64,000 bases of DNA, from assembly GCA_030762175.1 (NCBI GenBank), contig CM060831.1, positions 70,761,501-70,825,500 on the forward strand, given 5' to 3'. Below the pieces are notes generated by a model. It saw only the letters and a program-made list of their open reading frames with translations. It was not told the origin of the DNA and made no database searches. Position 1 is the stretch's first letter; the number at the start of each line of letters is the position of its first letter. Below are positions 26,701 through 34,169 of this stretch, one piece after another. The DNA is from Metallyticus violacea. Its lineage: Eukaryota; Arthropoda; Insecta; Mantodea; Metallyticidae. The position numbers and the translations under genes were made by a program.

Positions 26701-29700
26701 TCCTCTATTTCTAAGGATTCTCTTCTAGCCAGATTAAAACCTTTGTTTTTGCACCCCCCCCCCCCGCCCCGAAATTTTATTCCATGGCAATTTTGAATGG
26801 CAATTGCAGATTTTTCTGGCTGATTAAAGTGTAAAATGTTACTTATGTTTTCCCACACACTGCTTCTGCTATGTACATGACACTTTCATAATCTGACCAT
26901 ATGGAAAAGAAAAACTGTACATTTTTCTCAACCACTTAAATAGCAACCACCACAAGCAATCCATTAGCAAGCAAATAGATATCACAAGAAAGAAATCAAA
27001 CCTTGAAACCTAAAAAAAGCATACCATCTATTATTGGATCATAAAGACAAAATTAAACACTCTTGCAATTTATAGAAGACACTAAGTATTGCTCAGAAAG
27101 AGGATATAAAACCATTTTTACATTCAAAACAAAAATAAATCAAACAGTGCATTCTGTGAAAGACCCAAGGGATCCTCTCAGCTACATTGGGATATATAAG
27201 GTAGCATGCGACTGCGAAAAGTACATATGTATGACCAAAAGATTCATTACAAATTGGCTGGGACAACTGAAATCACATTTACACTTAATCAGTCAGAAAA
27301 TTCTGCAATTGCAGAAAATGCCATTCAAAATTGTCACTTTCAGTCCAATGATAATGCTGACCTTAGCATTGGCAAAGGCTTTGGTTGTAAATTTAATTTA
27401 AAGCAACAATGCTGGCAAAATAGCTTGGTAATGATCAATTTCAGTAATAATTTAGGGTATTTCTCTATTTGCTATTGAGTACTGAGGAAAACCTGAAAAA
27501 ACCTTAGTCAGGTAGGAGGTATTGGCTGGAATTAATCCCCAAACCTATTCCATGCCTTAACAAACTCTGTCAACCATGTCTTCAACAGTATAATGTTCAT
27601 TAATGTGTTACTGTTAATACACTTTGATCATATCACCTAGCAACTCAACATTAACCAAATAAATATAAGTAGTCAGAAGCTTTCACGGCCGGAGTCAAAC
27701 TTCTAGTTATAAATAAATATAAATCTCAAAATAATAATAATATGAATTAATAAACCATAAATATTAAATTTTATTTTTTAGAACTAAAATGTTAACATTT
27801 TTTTTCTATTTACGGCTAATCCCACCATTTATTTATAATTGCAAGAAAGAACCTATTGCAATAATTTAAAACTATGTGAATTAATCCAATTCTTCTGAAA
27901 TATAATCTTTAACAAAAACTATGATGATTTTATCAAGAATTATCCCTACTGCCATGAATTTATCGAGCAAAGCAGAAAAATGAATGCAAAGAGTTGTAAC
28001 AGAACGAGCAACAATACTGAAATGCAAGCCACACATGAGACAATCACAGTCAATACCTAAAACTGCAGCAAGAATAACATTTAATTATTCATTTCAATTT
28101 TCAAAATCTTACAGTCTTGGGAACTTGTGAATGGACATGCTCTGTCTGCAAAAATTTATAAAAGTCTTTTTCAATATCACACATTTTCTCATTATTTATG
28201 CACTTAAGCAATGAATTAAAAATAACTGGAAGCAAAAGACACTTTCTTTCTCCCTCTATAATTTTGTAAGTTTTTTTACATATCCTACAATGTTAACCAC
28301 AATAACACCATCACCACTTTCTTTCTTTCTTTAAAATTTTGATGTTTTGTTTTGCAGTATCCCACAATATAAACAACTACAGTGCCAATGAAATTATATA
28401 ATGCAGTGATTTGAATTGTTACCATTCAGCTCATGATTAGAAAAAAAAAATGAAACATATATAGCCAACAACTCAAGCACACCTTTGAGGCACTTACCTT
28501 AAAATAATCTCCAAAAGACCAATTTCCCAACATTTCAAAAAATGTATGATGATACACATCCTTTCCTACGTCATCTAGATCATTGTGTTTTCCACCAGCT
28601 CTAATACATTTCTGGGTATTTACAACTCTTACCCATTTTGCCATATCATTATTGGGATCCACTGTTCCTAAAAATATTGGCTTAAACTGAAATAAAAAAA
28701 ATAAATAAATAAATCATGCATTTCAAAGCACAAATTAATATAAATAAAACAGTGAGTTATGAAGGGGAACCTATTTGGGAAATAGCCAAATTCTATCATT
28801 AATTTAGTTATTAATTTAATTATTACATGCCTGAGTTGAACTATACTTTTGAGGCTTCACTTGTTTATATCTAGAACATGTTTGACAAATTGCCTTCTTT
28901 CATGCAGCTGTTTTCTTTTCTTTTTTTTTTTGAATAGTGTTTAACGTCCGTTTTAACTACTGAGGCACCACAGGCAGTGGACACTGATGATACATGAAAT
29001 GAAATGATATATTGGGAAAGGATATTTTTTAAGGAAGGAAGCATTCCAGGCCTAAGTTTAGAGTACCTCCCCAGCATTTGCCATTTATGACTGAGGAAAA
29101 CCGGGAAAAACCTCAGTCAGGGAGGATGGTCCTGGTGGGATTTGAACCCCAGATCTCCTGCTCACGAGTCCTTGCATTAATGACCTCGGCCACCTGTGGC
29201 GGATCATGCAGCTGCAGAAGTGAAATATAGTGATGTAATATATTGAACAGTGATATGAAGAGGACATTGTTTTAAATGTGCTCTCAAAATGTTTTCATTT
29301 TTCTCCCCTCCCAAAAAAGCAGTTACTGTTAACAGGCAGAGGTGGGCAGTGACATCTTGTAAAATATTTTATTTTTCATCTAAGTTAAAATGTGCTAAAA
29401 GTATTACCCAAATGTAGTTATGATTTTCCATTAGTTACAACAGTTGGGGATCACCCTTAGATTAATATACCTCAAGCTTATTTTGATTTAGTACCAACAA
29501 AGACTAACAAAGCAGCAAAATGTGGGACAGTTATCAATTTACTGCAAAAATTTTATAGCTTTAATTTTAAACTTAAATTTTTTATAATATATGTTTGGGG
29601 GGGGGGGGATTACTCTGTAGTTTTAAAACATGATTTGAGATGATCTTTACTCTATGAAAATCTATTCTTTTAATTGAACATAATATAGCATATATAATTC

Positions 29701-30024
29701 AACTATATAAAGCAAATAATTATTGGCATATTATTATGCTTCTTGTTATTTTGTCAAAATTTTTGTCGACTAGTCCTGTTTTAGAACTCAATGCTTTAAT
29801 TACAGAACATTTAAACCACTAAATGTTTTATTAAAATGAATGTTCAAATTTAGTTTCAGAGCAAGATATTTTGATACCTGATTCATTCCAGCATTTGCAA
29901 ATAGTAAAGTGGGATCATCATGTGGAATAGTTGATGAAGAATGAACATACTCATGTTGCTTCTTCTCAATGAAGAAGTCTATAAATGCTTTTCTGATCTC
30001 TTTTGCTGTTAAATTTGAGTTCAT
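9208..30024 (-). CDS. AlaRS: Alanyl-tRNA synthetase, cytoplasmic (5' nine coding exons, partial gene)
   Basis: Class II aminoacyl-tRNA synthetase that charges tRNA-Ala in the cytosol. Nine exons join in frame into 450 codons collinear with the N-terminal half of animal AlaRS. Motif 2 is in the [18 protein letters not shown] segment and motif 3 is [18 protein letters not shown] and [19 protein letters not shown] are family signatures. The last exon ends just after the helical tRNA-recognition region, so the editing and C-terminal domains must lie beyond the left edge. The N-terminus [11 protein letters not shown] aligns with the cytosolic form and shows no mitochondrial presequence. Introns range from 97 nt to 8,409 nt; the long ones hold the transposons. 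Every junction is GT-AG and the phases agree. Identification is firm; the full length and any non-coding first exon are not seen. Confidence 0.96.
9430..10360. other. AlaRS intron 8, part without recognised features
   Basis: AT-rich, with T/G and A homopolymer runs near 9,651-9,669 and 10,016-10,038. No coding signal. Confidence 0.5.
10620..11260 (-). pseudogene. Tc1/mariner-superfamily transposase remnant (LHGDDF type)
   Basis: On the minus strand: [19 protein letters not shown] (helix-turn-helix part), [21 protein letters not shown] (first catalytic Asp in FSDEA), EVEHQWQWS and GVAFWGS frames, [15 protein letters not shown], then [21 protein letters not shown], the degenerate form of the WPPRSPDLTPCDFF box. 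This order matches the DDE transposase family common in arthropods. Frameshifts and stops present; the DNA between the second and third boxes is altered. Confidence 0.8.
11682..11731 (+). repeat. Poly(A)/A-rich run
   Basis: About 50 nearly pure A bases with two T interruptions. Possibly the tail of a retrotransposed sequence, but no body was recognised next to it. Confidence 0.9.
11880..12166 (-). mobile_element. SINE-A copy 1 (tRNA-derived)
   Basis: Same element as at 28.9 kb. On the minus strand it begins with the tRNA-like head (CCACAGGTGGCAGAGG, later GGGGTTGGAATCCCAC as the B box), continues with the GAGGTTTTTTCCAGG body and ends in a poly(A) tail (poly-T on plus). It is flanked by a perfect 9-bp target-site duplication, TGCAACACT, at 11,871-11,879 and 12,167-12,175. 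It lies in AlaRS intron 8 in the gene's own orientation. Confidence 0.88.
12430..13450 (+). mobile_element. Penelope-like element fragment (RT end, GIY-YIG, ribozyme remnant)
   Basis: Frame-shifted PLE coding: [11 protein letters not shown] (RT catalytic box, VDD to LDD), [53 protein letters not shown], then the endonuclease [22 protein letters not shown] with TRTKEHFRN and KSAVAEHFW (GIY-YIG as GVY-YIG with catalytic Arg and Glu region kept). Just downstream is a hammerhead-like remnant. The element is 5' truncated inside the RT. It lies on the opposite strand to AlaRS. Confidence 0.9.
13394..13440 (+). ncRNA. Degenerate hammerhead ribozyme motif at PLE 3' end
   Basis: Aligns with the hammerhead at 18.18 kb: stem I CAG...CTG (3 bp), stem II GAG/CTC, GAAAC intact, and a self-complementary ACATGT stem III followed by UCU. 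The CUGAUGA core has decayed to CTAAAGG, so it should be inactive. Confidence 0.6.
13542..13674 (-). CDS. AlaRS: AlaRS coding exon 8
   Basis: Encodes [44 protein letters not shown], matching the helical domain of animal AlaRS. Acceptor TTAACAG|GTAAAG, donor CCAG|GTAAGT in phase 1. A PLE with a ribozyme remnant ends about 100 bp further into the following intron. Confidence 0.96.
13993..14119 (-). CDS. AlaRS: AlaRS coding exon 7
   Basis: Completes GRG and continues [14 protein letters not shown], then [27 protein letters not shown]. The basic helix is part of the tRNA acceptor-stem recognition domain. Acceptor TTTAG|GTATG, donor GAG|GTATGT. Confidence 0.96.
14293..14438 (-). CDS. AlaRS: AlaRS coding exon 6
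   Basis: Encodes [20 protein letters not shown], then [21 protein letters not shown] and the start of DNTGRG, at the junction of the catalytic and helical tRNA-recognition domains. Acceptor TTTGTAG|GGA; donor GAGG|GTGAGT in phase 2. Confidence 0.97.
14768..14912 (-). CDS. AlaRS: AlaRS coding exon 5 (motif 3)
   Basis: Reads [49 protein letters not shown] (given here only to locate motif 3, GMGLERL, with its ATP-binding arginine). It is separated from exon 4 by only 97 nt. Acceptor CTTGCAG|AGAAAC, donor AAG|GTAATA. Confidence 0.97.
15010..15201 (-). CDS. AlaRS: AlaRS coding exon 4
   Basis: Encodes [23 protein letters not shown] followed by [33 protein letters not shown], a near-invariant active-site stretch of the family. 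Acceptor TTTCAG|CATT, donor AATAG|GTAGTT; phases continue from exon 3 and into exon 5. Confidence 0.97.
15472..15548. repeat. Near-perfect inverted repeat (fold-back), PLE-end-like
   Basis: Arms of about 35 bp (15,472-15,506 and 15,513-15,548) around a 6-nt spacer, with one or two mismatches and a 1-nt length difference. The inner motif GAAGCATGAAGAGT closely matches GAAGCATTAAGAGT at the PLE end at 18.23 kb, so this looks like two head-to-head PLE termini rather than an unrelated MITE. Confidence 0.75.
15780..16900 (-). pseudogene. Possible hAT transposase C-terminal remnant
   Basis: The minus strand reads [20 protein letters not shown], resembling the hAT dimerisation domain ([12 protein letters not shown]). 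Upstream there is an open stretch with TILKWWKA. Everything between is frame-broken, so only the C-terminal motif supports the call. Confidence 0.4.
17706..18290 (+). mobile_element. Short Penelope-like copy with inverted end and target duplication
   Basis: A compact insertion bounded by a 13-bp direct repeat (TTATGAAGAGAT plus one base) at about 17,706 and 18,278. Inside: an inverted PLE end (17,790-17,855; minus strand CTCTCGAAACCAGTTCT), a GIY-YIG endonuclease fragment ([10 protein letters not shown], then ETFQEHK, and [12 protein letters not shown]), and at the right the terminal sequence in forward orientation with a hammerhead. The two ends form a roughly 60-bp inverted repeat. No RT is left. 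Confidence 0.85.
18166..18235 (+). ncRNA. Hammerhead ribozyme motif (PLE end)
   Basis: Core CUGAUGA at 18,181-18,187, GAAA at 18,206-18,209, and a predicted cleavage site after U18215. Stem I begins UAG/CUA (18,178-18,180 with 18,216-18,218); stem II is GAG/CUC plus a U-A closing pair with one bulge; stem III is the self-complementary ACCGGU, which can pair internally or between two molecules. Hammerheads with very short stem III are known from Penelope-like elements. All core bases are present; activity is untested. Confidence 0.8.
18775..18830 (-). ncRNA. Hammerhead ribozyme motif, minus strand (inverted PLE end)
   Basis: On the minus strand the core CUGAUGA (18,817-18,811) and GAAAC (18,92-18,788 region, i.e. 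18,792-18,788) are intact. Stem II is six pairs, GGAAGC/GCUUCU, with an AAUUA loop; stem III is ACAUGU. Stem I can form AACAC/GUGUU, but only if a CUA bulge is allowed, suggesting three bases (UAG) were lost upstream of the core. It directly precedes a plus-strand PLE RT fragment, so it is an inverted terminal piece. Confidence 0.72.
18840..19490 (+). mobile_element. Penelope-like RT fragment (second lineage)
   Basis: Plus-strand reading gives [16 protein letters not shown], then [20 protein letters not shown] (RT motif with Asp), [20 protein letters not shown] and [11 protein letters not shown]. This RT differs from the LFPS/GNPLSP type of the other copies here, so a second PLE lineage is present. 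Stops and frameshifts throughout. The inverted hammerhead end abuts its 5' side. Confidence 0.8.
20570..20870 (-). pseudogene. Mariner-like transposase fragment
   Basis: Minus-strand reading includes [18 protein letters not shown], then IVIFGGL and HWNLRGYEY, like the segment after the first catalytic Asp (RIWSAENPHLLHE...KVGVWCAV) in arthropod mariner-like transposases. It is bounded on the right by a CACT-rich microsatellite. Confidence 0.5.
20873..20922 (+). repeat. (CACT)n / (CCCT)n compound microsatellite
   Basis: Repeated CACT units followed by CCCT/CCGT units in a short pyrimidine-rich tract. Confidence 0.9.
21500..22745 (-). mobile_element. LINE ORF2 C-terminal fragment (CPLCG type)
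   Basis: Minus strand: [40 protein letters not shown], then [20 protein letters not shown], the C-terminal Cys/His knuckle of LINE ORF2. The RIDD-RQ-I-G order matches the LINE at 54-55 kb (EIKQRIDDMERQKILGSF), so the same family is present twice. It is frame-broken and is in AlaRS intron 3 in gene orientation. Confidence 0.75.
22750..23600. other. AlaRS intron 3 start; no clear feature
   Basis: The minus strand has two modest open frames (22,855-23,076 and 23,063-23,308) with no family signature I can defend. Confidence 0.45.
23611..23756 (-). CDS. AlaRS: AlaRS coding exon 3
   Basis: Reads [15 protein letters not shown], then [10 protein letters not shown] and CKQIWINL, matching the segment after motif 2 in animal AlaRS. 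Acceptor CCACAG|AAAG, donor GGG|GTAAGG, ends in phase 2. It is isolated between two long introns (4.7 kb and 8.4 kb). Confidence 0.96.
24170..25200 (+). pseudogene. Tc1-type transposase remnant
   Basis: Plus-strand reading gives [44 protein letters not shown], and then [19 protein letters not shown]. The [10 protein letters not shown] block and the WPA-SPDLNPIEN-like box are diagnostic of Tc1/Tc3-like DDE transposases. Several stops and a frameshift are present; the N-terminal DNA-binding part is barely recognisable. Opposite strand to AlaRS, intron 2. Confidence 0.85.
25990..26117 (+). repeat. 64-bp tandem duplication
   Basis: Two essentially identical adjacent 64-bp units beginning AACCCCCTGGTCTACAATG. 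Likely a recent local duplication. Confidence 0.95.
26120..27055. other. AlaRS intron 2, part without recognised genes
   Basis: Contains a C-run near 26,753-26,769; no coding features seen. Confidence 0.5.
27060..27345 (+). mobile_element. Penelope-like GIY-YIG endonuclease fragment
   Basis: Reads [20 protein letters not shown], then [20 protein letters not shown]. The spacing GIYKV-x2-C-x-C-x2-YI-x-MTKR is the PLE GIY-YIG pattern with Cys pair, with YIG changed to YIC. It resembles the lineage of the RT at 18.9-19.5 kb rather than the one with SECNKVYIGKTKR. Confidence 0.7.
27478..27585 (-). mobile_element. SINE-A fragment
   Basis: Plus-strand bases match the middle of SINE-A (TGAGGAAAACCTGAAAAAAC, then a degenerate B-box region AATCCCCAAACC). 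Diverged and lacking the 3' tail. Confidence 0.6.
27590..28490. other. AlaRS intron 2, distal part; no feature
   Basis: AT-rich with TTTC-rich patches near 28,318-28,332. Nothing recognised. Confidence 0.5.
28498..28686 (-). CDS. AlaRS: AlaRS coding exon 2 (motif 2)
   Basis: Sixty-three codons starting [11 protein letters not shown] and ending WSFGDYFK. It carries the [19 protein letters not shown] block and motif 2, which together bind ATP and alanine in this family. Acceptor TTTCAG|TTT and donor AAG|GTAAGTG, phase 0 at both ends. Confidence 0.97.
28911..29203 (-). mobile_element. SINE-A copy 2 (tRNA-derived, full length)
   Basis: About 290 bp with a perfect 11-bp target-site duplication (TCATGCAGCTG at 28,900-28,910 and 29,204-29,214). 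The minus strand starts with a tRNA-like head: A box TGGCCGAGGTCA (29,192-29,181) and B box GGTTCAAATCC (29,148-29,138), internal promoters of RNA polymerase III. A 200-bp body with a TGAGGTTTTTCCCGG/TTTTCCTCA inverted motif follows, then an A-rich tail. The head resembles a Leu/Ser-type tRNA. Best-preserved copy; probably mobilised by a LINE in trans. Confidence 0.92.
29878..30024 (-). CDS. AlaRS: AlaRS coding exon 1 (start codon)
   Basis: Forty-nine codons from ATG, containing the class II N-terminal helix and [28 protein letters not shown] motif 1 region. The donor is CAG|GTATCA, phase 0. A good acceptor (TTGTTGCAG|AGACC) lies 17 nt upstream of the ATG, so the 5' untranslated region is probably split and begins in an upstream non-coding exon. 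Confidence 0.96.
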
Positions 30025-30041
30025 GTTTGAGCTGGTGGTCT
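30025..30041 (-). other. AlaRS 5' untranslated stub behind a 3' splice site
   Basis: Seventeen bases between the acceptor TTGTTGCAG and the ATG. The good polypyrimidine-AG suggests the transcript begins in an upstream non-coding exon. Confidence 0.55.
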
Positions 30042-30049
30042 CTGCAACA

Positions 30050-31475
30050 AAATCAATAACTAGAATAAAGAATTTCTGTTATTCTTGCAACTATGATGAA
30101 ATACTATATTTTTGTTTAGTTTCATTGTCAAAAATGATATATAGAATTGAAGCTATGAATATGGACAAAAAATTTATACATGAGTTTTGTATGTTCAGTA
30201 GTTGGTAATGAATTTGTTTTATCATCAGCTTGTGGTAGATTAGCCTGTGTATATGATTATGTAGCAGTTAGACACATGAAAAACAGAAGCACTTTAAGTA
30301 ATTTGCCTGCATTGCTTTGTCTGCCACCATTTCACATCAGACTAAATTTAAGTTTATGTTGGAAGGCAAGTACTTAATCATTCAGCCTTGATGTATTCAT
30401 TGGTGTGTATAATGTATATGAAATATATGTTGCCCAAAACTTTTTCAATTTAGTTTTTTTTAAACTCAGAAGAGGCATTCTTACTTCCCATGTTTCTACA
30501 ATACTAAATAGGCTTACATTTCTGTAATTTGTTTGAAAAACATTTTACTTCTCATATTACCCATTCCAAATGTCAAACATATGCACTGTTAACCCGGGTG
30601 CAAGTGAGCTAGATGTAACATGAAAGGTCATATATATAGATTTTTCTTAACACAAATTATTTTTCATTTGTTTGATTCTATCAATTTGTCTGAATTTCAA
30701 TTGGTAGTTTTTGTTTAGGATATAGTATTCACACTTTTACACAATGGGCAGTTGCTGTCCTTAATTAATTTCATCCTGAAGAGAGATTCTGACAGGCAAT
30801 CATGTTGGACAATTAAGCAGGACAGGGCAATTCCAATCTTTCTTGGTTTCAATATAATGGGGGGATGATAAATATGAGCATCCCCAATGGCCCCTAGGAA
30901 CCAACAATTTTTACAAAAATATTCATCAAAACTTCACGCTGATTGCATGAATATTATGTTTTTCTTTAAACTGTTTGATGAAGTTTTATCCTTATATTTA
31001 TTTCATTCATATTAGTACAAAATGAAAAGAACATAAGATATAGCATCCCAAAATATTATTCAGAAACTCGCAAGTTTTATTTTAAATTTAAAACCAACTT
31101 TAGCTACTCTTCAACATTACTTGGTAACTTATTTTATAAACACAACACAATCTCTGTGGATCAATAAGCATTAAATTTCTATAATTCTTATTCAAAATTT
31201 TCTTAAAATACAACATGGAATGTAAGCCTATTCAAAGCTTTCAAATTGAAATTGCAAAACAACCAGTGAAAGTGGAGATGAAAATGGCATATATATTCAT
31301 TCTTTATATGGGCATAGACCAGTTCCGAATTTATAAAAAGAGATAAAATTGCCAAATGGGAAGCCCATAAGCCAGTTGCTACTAAAGCCCTTCAGCAAAA
31401 ATAAGCCAATATTTTCCTGGTATTAAAGGATAAGCCCTTTCTTGTCTCCCAATCATGTTTATTTATGGACACTAA
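30050..31475. other. Upstream of AlaRS; no feature recognised
   Basis: AT-rich, probably 5' intron. No coding motif found. Confidence 0.5.
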
Positions 31476-31479
31476 TATC

Positions 31480-31718
31480 TCAAGTCAGCATCCCACTTAA
31501 TTCAGGATGTGAAACCAGCAATAAATTCTGCTCAAAGGTCTCTTCTTTCAGGCTGGAGGTTCTTTTACATATCATAAACCTATGACACTAGACCTATGGC
31601 TTTACTTCCCTTCTGAAAGAAGCCATACTTAGGATTTTTACTCCTGAAAAACATTTGTCGACCCTGGCTGGGATTGAACCTACAATCTTGGGTCTACGAG
31701 GCAAGTCCAAAAGTACAT
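31480..31718 (-). mobile_element. SINE-B copy 1
   Basis: Matches the element at 60.4-60.7 kb along its length: a segment like CCCACTTAATTCAGGATGTG, a middle with TGGCTTTACTTCCCTTC, and a tRNA-like B box (minus GTAGGTTCAATCCCAG). The tRNA head is cut at GAGGCAAGT, where another sequence begins. Confidence 0.75.
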
Positions 31719-31790
31719 AAACCCCCTTCTGTTGCAAATAGCATCACAACAGTGTTAGAGATTTAGGGAAGACATTTTAGAAATACTTTG

Positions 31791-32039
31791 CAAAAAATTA
31801 AATTGCAAGCAAAAAGGTAAATTAGAAAGTGTCATTGTTAGATTTTTTCCTAACAGCATGACTGATCATGGGTTAAGCTGGGGGAAAAAAAAAAAAAAAA
31901 AAAAAGTAATACTCTGCTGAAACAAATTCATATATACCCTGCACAAAATTAAATTGCAAGCAAAAAGGTAAATTAGAAAGTGTCATTGTTAGATTTTTTC
32001 CTAACAGCATGACTGATCATGGGTTAAGCTGGGGGGAAC

Positions 32040-32070
<31 letters not shown>

Positions 32071-32095
32071 TAATACTCTGCTGAAACAAGTTCAT
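31791..32095 (+). repeat. 151-bp tandem duplication containing poly(A)
   Basis: Two copies offset by about 151 bp, each with AAATTGCAAGCAAAAAGGTA near the start, AGATTTTTTCCTAACAGC, a GGGGGA then poly(A) tract of different length, and TAATACTCTGCTGAAACAA. High similarity, so recent. Confidence 0.93.
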
Positions 32096-33329
32096 ACATA
32101 CCCGGCCAGACCAGATGGATTTTTTCGGGCGTAAAAATCTACATCTTCCTAGCCATGCCAAATATCTGCAATTATCTCTCATGATTAGGGAACATTCTAC
32201 ATAAAAACCCATGAAACAATTTGTTCCCACCAGTAATCACAATGCAGCTCACCAGTGATTTGTGTATATTTGTACTTGAGCCACAGCATCAAACTTCAAG
32301 GCTTTTTCAAGAATCTGATAATATAAATTATTTGATTGATCATACCTCTCTAGCATTAATAACACCAGCTCTTTAATAAATTCTAATACCAACAACAGTC
32401 CTGCATTTCATACATTGGAAATTGATATTATCCTATATTGGAAAGTCAGAAGAAGACCAACAACATAAAATTTGTACAAAAACTAAACTTTTGATTCATT
32501 ACACTGGTTCACAGCTTTTAAGAAGGAAATGGAGAGAAGAAGCATATTTTGGGTTCCTATACTCTATTAATCTCAAGGGAACAATTTCATACCTTTTTTG
32601 AATGTCTATGCACCAATTAAAATAGAAAAGAAGTATCTATACTCATCATAATAGTTTCAAATCAGCTCCATTTACTTTTGATAACTTTCATTAAATTGTA
32701 TTAATTAAATCAGTAGCATACTTCTCTTTATTCCAACTTTATACGTAGAGACAGTTTTTCTTAATGGGTCCCAAACCAAAGGTTGGAGCGATAACCTTTG
32801 AATGTTTTTTTAACAACCGCCAGCAATGTATTAACTTTGATATCCTTACATGATCACAATATGGTGTTATTGGCGAATGCCGGATAGCGACTAAACTCTG
32901 CGAACTAAAATAAGAGCATATTATACAGGCAAATCAAAACTAATTAGAAACGAATCAATGGTAATATTTAAGCACAATGATTAGCTTAATAGTTGAATTT
33001 AAGTAACTAATCATTTATGCTATCGCCAAGTATTAGTATGAAACTTTTGGAAAACGGTGAATTATGAGAGCTGGAAAGACAGTTCTTTAAGTTTTCATCT
33101 GTGAAAAATGTTCAAAATTTGCAGTTCTATTATCCAGGCTTTTAAATGTCAATGATTTATATTTAAATACCGACCTTAACATATGGCTGAATCGATTAAG
33201 GAATTATAAAAAGATATTCACTTCAATACGATCTAGCTGCTAGAAGTTATCTAAATAGCTGTCTTATTACAGAGTATCTAACATTTCCCATTTTATGAAT
33301 TGTTCTTTTCTCCCCTCTTTACTATTTGC

Positions 33330-33425
33330 ATATACCTCGTGTTGGCTGGTTTCACGTGCCCTCCACACTGCAGTCAGCTGTCTAAAGACTTGCTCAAATT
33401 CGTGTCACTGAACTCAGGGTTGCCA
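33330..33425 (-). promoter_or_regulatory. Candidate AlaRS first exon/promoter region
   Basis: A stretch of more complex, less AT-rich sequence on the gene's strand with an E-box CACGTG and a donor-like ACACGAG|GTATAT. It would suit the non-coding first exon implied by the acceptor at 30,042. This is inference only; no core promoter motif is certain. Confidence 0.2.
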
Positions 33426-33794
33426 AACTATCGCCCTACTGCCTAACAGTGCCAAGTGGAACTATAATTTTAACATGCAGTCAAATGCGTGAAAGTTCAA
33501 ACATGTTGGTCTATTGGTTTGTTCTCTGTTCATGTCTAAATGTTCATTTAATTAAGCTACACATATTTTACATCGATGTACAAATTTTAGAATGAAATAT
33601 ATTCAAGAGATATTAATATTTATATAATAAGGAATGTTAGTTATAGTGCAAAAAATCGTTTGATAGCTGCTCTTTATGACCAATATATATACACACACAC
33701 ATACGTACAGATGAAGGCTACCATATTTTTTTTCTTGAACATATGGGCCACTTTTACTATAGTCATTTTTTTTAAAGGAAATTGCACCTCAAAG

Positions 33795-33859
33795 ATGACG
33801 ACGACGACGACGACGACAACAACAACAACAACAATAACAACAACAACAACAACAACAAC

Positions 33860-33906
<47 letters not shown>

Positions 33907-33920
33907 TAACAACAACAATT
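33795..33920 (+). repeat. Compound trinucleotide microsatellite
   Basis: Successive (GAC)n, (AAC)n, (AAT)n and (AAC)n blocks, about 125 bp. The long Thr/Ile-rich open frame across it is an artefact. Confidence 0.97.
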
Positions 33921-34169
33921 GTTAGTTATATAAAATTAGTTCAGGTAGTTAGAAGAAAGAGCACTATTACATTTAAAGCAACAATTTTTTTCTACAAATC
34001 TTTCGTGCATAGAACAAACCTCATTCAGTCATTTATATTTGCTTATGTATATTTTGCAATGGAGTGAATCTTTTCATAAATCTTTCTACGACTTAATAAT
34101 CTGTCATACATTCCCGTGCATGAGAAAATGAAATTACATTGTAGCATTAAAGCATTTGCAATGGTAGAT

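Noticed and set aside
29085..29267. Minus-strand frame with [19 protein letters not shown]
   Set aside because: This is the translated tRNA-like head of SINE-A, which recurs at 11.9 and 63.0 kb.
33660..34067. 135-codon plus-strand frame
   Set aside because: It is the translation of the trinucleotide microsatellite.
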